Of a stretch of DNA of 51,049 nt, positions 1 through 6,896 are shown in pieces (the first letter of the stretch is position 1; every line of letters begins with the position of its first letter). A program made the translations under genes and the position numbers. The notes under the pieces are model-generated. The model saw only the letters and a list, made by a program, of their open reading frames with translations, did not search any database and was not told the DNA's origin. The stretch spans positions 1-51,049 of the forward strand of contig JBELLU010000006.1 in assembly GCA_042096455.1 (NCBI GenBank), read 5' to 3'. This DNA comes from UBA7445 sp042096455 (lineage in GTDB: Bacteria > Verrucomicrobiota > Verrucomicrobiia > Opitutales > Coraliomargaritaceae).

Positions 1-48
1 TTGTAAATTTAAATAACCGCGAGAACTCGGAAATTTTTGAAACGGATT

Positions 49-813
49 TTAGTCCATGCCACTAATGATAAGATCAGAAAGCGCATTATGAGTTGGACCA
101 AATTCTTGTTCGATCTTAAGCAACTCAACTTTTTTCCCGTAGTCAAAGATGCGTTGGGCAATTAGTTCTACAAAAGATTTTTCAGTCTGTATCTTTCTTA
201 ATATTTGAAGAGAGCGCTTTTGGTCTTCCGGGTATTCAAATTTACCTTCTTCATTGCGCGGAAATGAATCAATCTCGCGCCTGCATTCTATATAGAAATT
301 CTTTAGAGGAGTCAGTTTCTCTTGATAAGCAATCGTGGTGTCTTCAATGCCTCTAAGGAGGGTTTCTATTTTTTTTTCAATCGGCACGTCGCGCAGCGGG
401 TTTTTTGGATAGTTTTTTTCTCGTTCGAGTTTTTCCATGTGTGCTTTGAGAGCCGATTCGTGCCACAATTCGGATAAGAGCAAGTAACATTGTGCGCCAT
501 TGGCATCTCCCAGGCGTAGGAGATTGTCTGATTTAAGCTGCCAGAAAAATACCTTTCCTGAATATGTGACAAGTACCCCTCTCTGATCCACATTCTCTTC
601 CGAGAGACTGATGTTGGAGAGCTTATGGGTTTTTATAAAATCCTTTATTTTGTTACGTTGATAAAAGAGCTTTCCTTCTACCAGAAAACGCAGGATGGTT
701 GCTTTGCTTCTTTTGGCAATTACAGCAAAATCAGAAGTGAAATAACCGTAATCAGACCATGTGGGGTCAATGTGGCTGAAGGAGGCGATCTCCTCAATTT
801 TAGGAGGATCCAA
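49..813 (-). CDS. Hypothetical protein, family not recognised
   Basis: I do not recognise a family in these 254 residues. The only standard start codon in frame is a TTG at 813. The body is soluble-looking, charged and probably helical in its second half (about residues 115-250), without obvious catalytic motifs or cysteine clusters. The frame stays open upstream of the TTG for more than 25 codons. Those codons would encode a basic then hydrophobic stretch (QLFILFLASVVSAF) that looks like a signal peptide or membrane anchor, but no ATG, GTG or TTG precedes it. An ATA codon at 886-888 overlaps the TAA of the upstream gene. The gene is last in a minus-strand run of three small genes (1482-2078, 885-1466, this one), so translational coupling is possible. 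The reading frame is reasonably certain; the start and function are not. Confidence 0.6.
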   Translation of the reverse strand: MDPPKIEEIASFSHIDPTWSDYGYFTSDFAVIAKRSKATILRFLVEGKLFYQRNKIKDFIKTHKLSNISLSEENVDQRGVLVTYSGKVFFWQLKSDNLLRLGDANGAQCYLLLSELWHESALKAHMEKLEREKNYPKNPLRDVPIEKKIETLLRGIEDTTIAYQEKLTPLKNFYIECRREIDSFPRNEEGKFEYPEDQKRSLQILRKIQTEKSFVELIAQRIFDYGKKVELLKIEQEFGPTHNALSDLIISGMD

Positions 814-884
814 TCTAATGAGGCTTCTTACTGTGCCGAATGCGCTGACGACACTCGCAAGAAAGAGAATGAAGAGTTGAGTTT

Positions 885-1466
885 TTATCTGTTTGTGAGA
901 TTTTTGCGGCTTACTGAACCGAGGGTTTCGGCGGGGAGGGATCGGTTTCTAGGCAAGGCAATGGCGGTGACGAATGCGAGCAGAATTAAGGTAAGTCCAA
1001 GGCCGGGTCCGAGCCACATGAGCTGCGAGGGGCCGGGCTCTAAAACACTCATTTGCGGCTTATTGGGACGGTAAAAGACAGGCACCTGTTTTCCACTCGG
1101 ATACGATTTGAGCCTAAGTTTTGGCATTATTGGGCTGTCTTTCTGGAAAAAGCTGGCGTCTCCGAAGGCAATCCGACTTCCCCTGTAACTATGGTCTCCC
1201 ACTTGGTATTCATAGGAAATCACGGCCGTATAGAACGTTTCTTTTTTTATCTGCCAACCATACCACTCGGTCCCTCTTTTTTGTTCCATGCGGGACTCAA
1301 TGATGTAGCCTTCTGCCTGAGGCCATTTTGAGCTTTCGCTTGCGAGTTGAATCTCTTTTAAACCGTCAACAATCAAGTATGCCCCATAAGCCAAAAGGAT
1401 TACGCCAAAAATGCGCGACGTCTTTTGGAAGTACCTCTTGGGGTGGATGATGCCGTCTTGATGCAT
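885..1466 (-). CDS. DUF3592-like membrane protein
   Basis: This 193-residue protein has one hydrophobic segment near the N-terminus (about residues 20-37) and a second near the C-terminus (about 150-172), with a domain of roughly 110 residues between them. That domain matches the pattern of DUF3592 proteins: a WPQAEGYI start, a YEYQVGDHSYRG strand pair, a YPSGKQVPVFYRP segment, and a final LEPG before the last membrane helix. The molecular function of the family is unknown; members are membrane proteins with the central domain probably outside the cytoplasm. The gene starts with ATG 15 bases after the upstream minus-strand gene and its stop overlaps the open frame of the next gene, so the three are probably cotranscribed. 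Confidence 0.75.
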   Translation of the reverse strand: MHQDGIIHPKRYFQKTSRIFGVILLAYGAYLIVDGLKEIQLASESSKWPQAEGYIIESRMEQKRGTEWYGWQIKKETFYTAVISYEYQVGDHSYRGSRIAFGDASFFQKDSPIMPKLRLKSYPSGKQVPVFYRPNKPQMSVLEPGPSQLMWLGPGLGLTLILLAFVTAIALPRNRSLPAETLGSVSRKNLTNR

Positions 1467-1481
1467 CTGATTTGAGCCGCT

Positions 1482-2078
1482 TTATTCTTTAATTATCTGA
1501 AAGGAAGTTATGTTGGCTTTCACGCTGTCAAAGATAAGCGCTTCCATTTCTTCCGGGTTATCGCGTTTGGGGAAACTGCGCTCCTCCTTTACGGAAGTCG
1601 CTTCGCCTGGAGCCAGAATTTTTATTCCATGAAGCGATTTGTGCTTTGTGTCGATGAGGATGCCATCTTTGTAGTAATCGAGGTTAAGATTGATATGCTC
1701 AATGGGGTAGTCACTCTCATTCTTGAGGGTAAAGATGACGCTTTGCCGCGTTTCCCATTGGGTGGGAATTTCTTTCAAATTTTCGATTTTGATTTGTTTG
1801 CGCACCTCAAGAAATGAGAATTTTTTGTCGGACTCATCATTGTTGTTCCAACCACTCGAGAACCCCACTTTGATTTGATTGGCTAATTGTTCCGCTAAAT
1901 CCTGAACGGCCTTGGTTTTTTCGGCATCACTCGTGGCGTCTGCAGCAATCGCAACAAGTGTATCATATGTGGCCTGTATCTCGCCTGCGAGGTGAGCTTT
2001 GTTTTGCTTTGCGAGGACGAATGCCGCTAGGATAACGATTAAAGTGATGGCGATGGGGCTATTGATGATTTTGTTCAC
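1482..2078 (-). CDS. Hypothetical single-span membrane-anchored protein
   Basis: The product is 198 residues and starts at a GTG. It has one N-terminal hydrophobic helix (about residues 8-24) that could be an uncleaved anchor, then a short helical region rich in Ala, Asp and Lys (about 30-72). The C-terminal half (about 95-198) is beta-rich, with alternating segments such as SVIFTLKNESDYPIEHINL. That is the look of an extracytoplasmic immunoglobulin-like or FxLYD-like domain, but I cannot assign it with confidence. It is first in a three-gene minus-strand run with the DUF3592-like gene and the protein ending at 49. A sigma70-like promoter lies just upstream (2095-2122). No function is proposed. 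Confidence 0.6.
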   Translation of the reverse strand: MNKIINSPIAITLIVILAAFVLAKQNKAHLAGEIQATYDTLVAIAADATSDAEKTKAVQDLAEQLANQIKVGFSSGWNNNDESDKKFSFLEVRKQIKIENLKEIPTQWETRQSVIFTLKNESDYPIEHINLNLDYYKDGILIDTKHKSLHGIKILAPGEATSVKEERSFPKRDNPEEMEALIFDSVKANITSFQIIKE

Positions 2079-2094
2079 GGTATATAATTTTCAA

Positions 2095-2122
2095 CATATA
2101 GTACATGGGCGCAATTTGTAAA
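2095..2122 (-). promoter_or_regulatory. Candidate sigma70-type promoter
   Basis: On the minus strand, TTTACA (2117-2122) and TATATG (2095-2100) are separated by 16 bases in an AT-rich stretch directly upstream of the GTG start at 2078. If it is used, the transcript leader would be only about ten bases long with no clear Shine-Dalgarno sequence. It is a consensus match only. Confidence 0.35.
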
Positions 2123-2166
2123 TAAAATAGGTGCGGATGGACGTTCCTAACCTTTCCGGGGCGTGC

Positions 2167-2478
2167 TCAGTTTTTTGGCTTTTCAATAATATCGGGGGCG
2201 CGGGGGTCGTTGCCGGCGGTTTTGTGGTAGCGTCCGGTGAGTTTGTCCTTCTCGTATTGGGTGAAGCCTTTTAGGGTGAGGTTTTTATTGTCGAGGGCGC
2301 GCTGGTTGGCTTTTTCGGAGTAACGGGTGTTGAGGGCGGGGCTGGCGAGCACTTTGCGGATGGGTTTTCCGGTGTGGGGATGCTGGGTGAGGGGCGCGTC
2401 GGACATGGCTTGAATGACCTCAAAGCGGGTGCCGGGGCTGCCGTCGGGCAGGATTTCCTCGTAGGTGTAGGTGGGCAT
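2167..2478 (-). CDS. FmdB-like small protein lacking zinc-ribbon cysteines
   Basis: The 103-residue product begins MPTYTYEE and continues with FEVIQAMSDAPLTQHP and GKPIRKVLASPAL. This is the order and spacing of FmdB/CxxC-CxxC-SSSS regulatory proteins (MPTYEYRC, FEVFQSMSDPPL, CPECG, VRRLIS). Those proteins bind zinc through two CxxC pairs. Here there is not a single cysteine: the positions are taken by residues such as EEILPDG and HPHTG. The C-terminal 50 residues are basic and polar and are predicted disordered. The gene is divergent from the nuo operon with 142 bp between the start codons. FmdB proteins have been linked to regulation of amidase/formamidase genes, but this version may no longer bind metal, so no role is assigned. 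Confidence 0.65.
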   Translation of the reverse strand: MPTYTYEEILPDGSPGTRFEVIQAMSDAPLTQHPHTGKPIRKVLASPALNTRYSEKANQRALDNKNLTLKGFTQYEKDKLTGRYHKTAGNDPRAPDIIEKPKN

Positions 2479-2620
2479 GGTGAAGTTCTAAAAGTTGTCT
2501 GAAATGGCAGAGTCTATGCTTATATCGTTATTGTGATGGGACAAATTCAAATTGTAGCTTGCATGGATTGTGGGGTCTCGTAAGTTACGGCACTTCAAAA
2601 CAGATGATTCTTGGAATCAA
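2479..2620. other. Divergent intergenic region upstream of nuoB
   Basis: These 142 bases separate the FmdB-like gene (minus) from nuoB (plus) and should carry the complex I operon promoter. The segment is AT-rich in its centre (about 2519-2562). I could not pick a convincing -35/-10 pair for nuo. The frame upstream of the nuoB ATG is open back to a GTG at 2570, but those residues are not conserved-looking. No nuoA is present here. Confidence 0.4.
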
Positions 2621-3172
2621 ATGAAATCAGAAAACACAACCTTAGGTTACAACAGCAAAGTCGAAGGTGAGGTCGTCGTCACTCAGGCGGACGCTGTTAT
2701 CAATTGGATACGGAAGCACTCGGTCTGGCCGATGCCGATGGGATTGGCCTGTTGTGCGATTGAGCTGATGGCGGTGGGGGCCTCGCGCTTTGATATTTCC
2801 CGTTTTGGAATGGAGGTCATGCGTTTCTCGCCGCGCCAGGCGGATTGTATGATCGTGTCGGGTACGGTGACGTATAAAATGGCAGAGGTGGTACGCCGCA
2901 TTTATGAACAGATGGCGGAACCGAAGTGGGTGGTTGCGATGGGTGCCTGCGCGAGTACGGGCGGGATGTATCGTTCCTACGCGACCCTGCAGGGGGTGGA
3001 CCGCATCGTGCCGGTGGATGTTTATGTGAGCGGTTGTCCGCCGCGCCCCGAGGCGCTGTTGGATGCCATGATTAAACTGCAAGACAAGATTGGCCGGGAG
3101 CGCTCGGTCAAGAACTTGACTGCACCGAAGGCTGCCGCGGTTGCGCCGGCCCTCGCGGGGAAGGAGTCGTAA
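2621..3172 (+). CDS. nuoB: NADH-quinone oxidoreductase subunit B
   Basis: This is the complex I subunit that carries the terminal iron-sulfur cluster N2, which passes electrons to quinone at the membrane interface. From the ATG at 2621 the protein is 183 residues. The cluster ligands are visible: the CC pair at about 44-45 in GLACCAIELM, C110 in GACASTGG and C139 in VSGCPPRPEAL, at the spacing of the family. The in-frame GTG at 2570 would add 17 residues with no family similarity, so the ATG is preferred. The C-terminus has an Ala/Pro-rich tail. It is the first gene of the operon here; nuoC follows after one base, with a GAAGGAG ribosome site inside the nuoB end. Confidence 0.95.
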   Translation: MKSENTTLGYNSKVEGEVVVTQADAVINWIRKHSVWPMPMGLACCAIELMAVGASRFDISRFGMEVMRFSPRQADCMIVSGTVTYKMAEVVRRIYEQMAEPKWVVAMGACASTGGMYRSYATLQGVDRIVPVDVYVSGCPPRPEALLDAMIKLQDKIGRERSVKNLTAPKAAAVAPALAGKES

Positions 3173-3173
3173 C

Positions 3174-3785
3174 ATGAGCGACGCGAATTTCGCATCCCTG
3201 AAGGAGCGTTTCGCCTACTTGACCGAGCGGGATTCTGCGGATCACCTTGCGGTTAATTGTCCGGCGGAGCATCTCTTGGAATTCTGCACCGCCTTGCGCG
3301 ATGATTTCGGCTATGATCTTTTATTGGATGTGACCGCAATTGATTGGACTGCCGAGACGAGCCCGCGCTTTACCGGGATTTACCATATTCTTTCAACGAC
3401 GCACCATGCCTATATTCGGATTGCGTCGGATTGCGTCGATGATGCCGCGCCGAGTCTCCCGAGTCTGGCAGGGATCTTTCCGGCGGCGAACTGGCACGAA
3501 CGCGAGACCTACGACATGATGGGCATTCGCTACGAGGGTCACCCGGATTTGAAACGGATCCTGATGTGGGAGGACTATCCTTATCACCCCTTGCGGAAGG
3601 AATTTCCACTGGCGGGGATCGAAGTGCCGTTCCCGGCAGCGGATGTGGCGGAAACCGCCAATGCGAAAGTGTTGCCGGCACCCATGATGGGCGGGCCCTT
3701 TGTTTCTTCTGCGGATGGAACGATGCGGGAAATTGAACCGCAGGCGAAGGATGAGAGTTGGACGGAAAAGGAGGAGAACCGCTAA
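3174..3785 (+). CDS. nuoC: NADH-quinone oxidoreductase subunit C
   Basis: NuoC is a peripheral-arm subunit of complex I that packs against NuoD and helps form the quinone-site environment; it has no cofactor. The start at 3174 gives 203 residues, preceded by GAAGGAG. The family signature is clear: HERETYDMMGI (about 108-118), then GHPDLKRILMWEDY and PLRKEFPL (about 122-146). The gene is separate from nuoD rather than fused as in Escherichia coli. Its stop codon overlaps the nuoD start in a TAATG arrangement, which suggests coupled translation. Confidence 0.93.
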   Translation: MSDANFASLKERFAYLTERDSADHLAVNCPAEHLLEFCTALRDDFGYDLLLDVTAIDWTAETSPRFTGIYHILSTTHHAYIRIASDCVDDAAPSLPSLAGIFPAANWHERETYDMMGIRYEGHPDLKRILMWEDYPYHPLRKEFPLAGIEVPFPAADVAETANAKVLPAPMMGGPFVSSADGTMREIEPQAKDESWTEKEENR

Positions 3786-5023
3786 TGGCCACCACTAAGG
3801 AAATTTCGATTGGAGATCTCGGCGCGCGCGCAGGCGTGGCGGAGGAAGAGCTGAAGGGCGAAACCATGGCCCTGAACGTGGGGCCGTCTCACCCGACGAC
3901 TCACGGGGTGTTGCGTCTGTTGACGGAATTGGACGGTGACATCATCACGAAGTGTGAACCGGTCATTGGATATTTGCACCGGGGTGATGAGAAGATCGCG
4001 GAGAACATGACCTACAATCAGTTCGTGCCTTACACGGATCGTTTGGACTATCTCGCGCCGCTGGCGAACAATGTGGCGTTTGCAATGGCGGTGGAAAAGT
4101 TGGCGGCGTTGGAGGTTCCGGAGCGTTGTCAGGCGATTCGGGTTTTGTGCTGTGAATTGGCGCGCATTTCCTCGCATTTGTTGGGGATCGGGGTTTTCGG
4201 AATGGATGCGGGTGCTTGGACGGTCTTCATGTACACCTTCACGGAGCGTGAAAAACTCTATACCTTATTTGAGGAACTGACGGGGGCACGTTTCACTACG
4301 AGCTACACCCGGATTGGTGGGGTGGCGCGCGACATCCCTGAGGGCTGGCTCGGGCGCGTGACGGATTTTATCAATGGAGTGCTTCCGGTCCTGGATCAAA
4401 TTGACAAGTTGTTGACCCGCAACCGGATTTTCGTGGATCGCACTCAGGGCATCGGAGTTATCTCGCGCGAGGACGCCATCGCTTATGGGCTGACGGGGCC
4501 GAATCTGCGTGCCTCGGGCGTGGATCTCGACCTGCGCAAGGACAAGCCTTACCTCGGTTACGACAAGTATGATTTTGATGTGCCGGTCGGTACAACGGGT
4601 GATTGCTACGACCGTTATTTGCTCCGTGCCGAAGAAGTGCGCCAATCGGTGCGTATTATTCGTCAGGTCATTGATACGATTCCCGATGGCAGTTTTTACG
4701 CGGAGGATGCGAAGCGTATCTTCTCGCCGCCAAAAGAAAAAGTGCTGACGAGCATGGAGGAGTTGATTCAGAATTTCATGATCACGACCGAGGGGCCGCA
4801 AATTCCAGCCGGGGAGGCGTATTTTGAAGCGGAGAACCCTAAAGGGGCGCTTGGTTTTTATGTGGTCTCAAAGGGTGGGGGCGTACCGTACCGTCTCAAG
4901 ATTCGCGGTCCTTCTTTCTGCTCGCTCAGTATACTCGACAAACTTGTACCCGGCCATTACATGACAGATATTACCGTGATTTTAGGATCGCTGGATTTCG
5001 TGATGGGGGAGTGTGACCGCTAG
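3785..5023 (+). CDS. nuoD: NADH-quinone oxidoreductase subunit D
   Basis: This 412-residue 49-kDa-type subunit of complex I forms most of the quinone-binding cavity with NuoB. Family landmarks are present: NVGPSHPTTHGVLRL near residue 30, then GYLHRGDEKIAE, SHLLGIGVFGMDAGAWT in the middle, and the C-terminal LKIRGPSF followed by DIVLGSLDFVMGECDR-type residues ending in the conserved Asp-Arg. A strong AAAGGAGGAG ribosome site precedes the ATG at 3785, which overlaps the nuoC stop by one base. An upstream in-frame alternative at 3758 lies inside nuoC and is not favoured. Confidence 0.95.
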   Translation: MATTKEISIGDLGARAGVAEEELKGETMALNVGPSHPTTHGVLRLLTELDGDIITKCEPVIGYLHRGDEKIAENMTYNQFVPYTDRLDYLAPLANNVAFAMAVEKLAALEVPERCQAIRVLCCELARISSHLLGIGVFGMDAGAWTVFMYTFTEREKLYTLFEELTGARFTTSYTRIGGVARDIPEGWLGRVTDFINGVLPVLDQIDKLLTRNRIFVDRTQGIGVISREDAIAYGLTGPNLRASGVDLDLRKDKPYLGYDKYDFDVPVGTTGDCYDRYLLRAEEVRQSVRIIRQVIDTIPDGSFYAEDAKRIFSPPKEKVLTSMEELIQNFMITTEGPQIPAGEAYFEAENPKGALGFYVVSKGGGVPYRLKIRGPSFCSLSILDKLVPGHYMTDITVILGSLDFVMGECDR

Positions 5024-5033
5024 ATTCGAAGCT

Positions 5034-5513
5034 ATGAATTTAAAGCCTGAAACGATTGAAAAAATTGACCGCCTGATTCCGCGTTATCCGGTCATGCGAA
5101 GTGCGGCACTGCCGCTCTGCCATCTCGTGCAGGAAGATCAGGGTTATCTTTCGGACGAAGCGATTGAATGGATCGCGGAGCGCCTTGAGCTGGAACCGAT
5201 CAATATTGCGGAAATTGTGACTTTTTACCCGATGCTGCGGCGTGAACCAACCGGTCAATACCATGTGCGGGTCTGCCGCACGCTGCCGTGCGCGCTGGGC
5301 GGGGCGTATCAAACCTGTCGCCGCCTGGAGGAGGAGTTGAACGTCAAGGTGGGGCACACCAGCGAGGACGGGAAAGTGACGCTTGAATTCGTGGAATGCC
5401 ACGCCGATTGCGGGAAGGCGCCGGTCGTGATGGTCGGCGAAACGGAATATACCGACGTTGGGCTTGAAGCCGCCAGCGAACTCGCTGAAAAAATCAAACA
5501 GGGAACCCTTTAA
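5034..5513 (+). CDS. nuoE: NADH-quinone oxidoreductase subunit E
   Basis: NuoE is a thioredoxin-fold subunit of the NADH-dehydrogenase module carrying the off-path 2Fe-2S cluster N1a. The protein is 159 residues from the ATG at 5034. A GTG at 5013 overlapping the end of nuoD would add seven residues and cannot be excluded. The cluster cysteines are in VCRTLPCALGG and VECHADCGKAPVV, so all four ligands are present, although ECHADC differs from the usual ECLGAC. The middle holds the family motif VTFYPMLRREPTGQYHV. It sits next to nuoF, its structural partner, with a 17-base gap. Confidence 0.93.
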   Translation: MNLKPETIEKIDRLIPRYPVMRSAALPLCHLVQEDQGYLSDEAIEWIAERLELEPINIAEIVTFYPMLRREPTGQYHVRVCRTLPCALGGAYQTCRRLEEELNVKVGHTSEDGKVTLEFVECHADCGKAPVVMVGETEYTDVGLEAASELAEKIKQGTL

Positions 5514-5530
5514 ATTCGGAAATCACAAGG

Positions 5531-6895
5531 ATGGCACTCGAAGAACAACGACTGATTTTTAAGCACATCGATTCACCGGGCTACACCCGCGACATTGATT
5601 GCTACCTGAAGCATGGTGGCTACGAGCAGTTAAAAAAGGCGGTCACCATGAAGCCGGAGGACATTTGCGCGGAAGTCACCGCCTCGGGGGTACGGGGTCG
5701 CGGAGGAGCGGGTTTCCCCGCCGGCGTGAAATGGAAATTCCTCGACCGCAAGTCCGGCAAACCGATCTATTTAATCTGCAATGCCGACGAATCAGAACCC
5801 GGCACCTTCAAGGACCGTCAGATCATTCACAAGGATCCGCATCAATTGATCGAGGGCATGCTTTGTTCTGCCTTTGCGATTCAAGCGAAGCTCGCCTTCA
5901 TCTACATACGGGGGGAATTCTTTGAGGGTTACCGCATTCTGGAGGAAGCGATTGAGGAGGCACGCGCCAAGAATTTGCTGGGGGACAACATTCTGGGCTC
6001 TGGCTACTCCTGTGACATCATCGTGCACCGCGGCGCGGGGGCCTACATCTGTGGTGAAGAGACCGGCTTGATTGAATCCCTCGAGGGCAACCGCGCCAAC
6101 CCGCGTATCAAACCGCCGTATTTCCCGGCGGCGCTGGGTCTGTATCAGTGCCCTACCATCGTCAATAATGTCGAAACCCTTTGTGATGTGAAACACATCA
6201 TCGAAATGGGCGGCGAAGCCTTCTCTAAAATCGGCACCCCGGGCAATACCGGCACGCGCATTTGGTGCGTGTCCGGGCACGTCCAAAAACCCGGCTATTA
6301 TGAATTTCCCTGCGCGGCCCTTACGCTGGGTCAACTCATCAATGATGTGTGCGGCGGTCTCAAGCCCGGCCGTAAATTGAAGGCGGTCATTCCCGGCGGT
6401 TCGTCTTCCAAGATCCTGCGTGCCGACGAACGTTTTACGGGCAAGCTGAAAGACGGCACCGAATTTGACTGGGGCATCGAGGATATCCCGATGGATTTCG
6501 ACAGCCTTGCGGCGGTCGGCTCGATGTCCGGTTCGGGGGGCGTTATCATTATGGATGATTCCACCGATATGGTGGAGGCGCTTGCCAACATTAACTATTT
6601 CTATGCGCACGAAAGCTGCGGGCAATGCACACCCTGCCGTGAAGGGGTTCCCTGGATGCGCAAGGTCACGGCGCGTATGTGCGCGGGTGAGGCACGCGAG
6701 GAAGACGCGGATTTATTGAACGACATCGCGGATCAAATTGCCGGTCGCACGATTTGTGCCTTCGGGGAAGCGGCGGCCTGGCCGGTTCAGAGCTTTATTG
6801 CAAAATTCAAGGACGAGTTTGTTGAAAAGGCGAAGGAACAGGCGTCTCGCCGGAAAGAGGGCAAACCCGCCGCTACGGAGACCACTTTAATTTAA
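5531..6895 (+). CDS. nuoF: NADH-quinone oxidoreductase subunit F
   Basis: NuoF is the 51-kDa subunit that binds NADH and FMN, takes the hydride and passes electrons to cluster N3. The 454-residue protein has the glycine-rich nucleotide region RGRGGAGFPAG (about 55-65), the FMN-site NADESEPGTFKDR (84-96), GAGAYICGEETGL (168-180), and the N3 ligands C363, C366 and C369 in SCGQCTPCREG with the fourth at about C409. The size is standard. The last 30 residues are a charged tail (KAKEQASRRKEGKPAA). One base separates its stop from the nuoG start. Confidence 0.96.
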   Translation: MALEEQRLIFKHIDSPGYTRDIDCYLKHGGYEQLKKAVTMKPEDICAEVTASGVRGRGGAGFPAGVKWKFLDRKSGKPIYLICNADESEPGTFKDRQIIHKDPHQLIEGMLCSAFAIQAKLAFIYIRGEFFEGYRILEEAIEEARAKNLLGDNILGSGYSCDIIVHRGAGAYICGEETGLIESLEGNRANPRIKPPYFPAALGLYQCPTIVNNVETLCDVKHIIEMGGEAFSKIGTPGNTGTRIWCVSGHVQKPGYYEFPCAALTLGQLINDVCGGLKPGRKLKAVIPGGSSSKILRADERFTGKLKDGTEFDWGIEDIPMDFDSLAAVGSMSGSGGVIIMDDSTDMVEALANINYFYAHESCGQCTPCREGVPWMRKVTARMCAGEAREEDADLLNDIADQIAGRTICAFGEAAAWPVQSFIAKFKDEFVEKAKEQASRRKEGKPAATETTLI

Positions 6896-6896
6896 A

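Noticed and set aside
625..1074. Plus-strand open frame opposite the first two genes
   Set aside because: The minus-strand frames have better protein character (DUF3592 pattern), while this one has none.
2521..2620. A shortened or frameshifted nuoA upstream of nuoB
   Set aside because: None of the three plus-strand frames in this gap shows the membrane helices or the conserved Glu-Cys-Gly region of NuoA.
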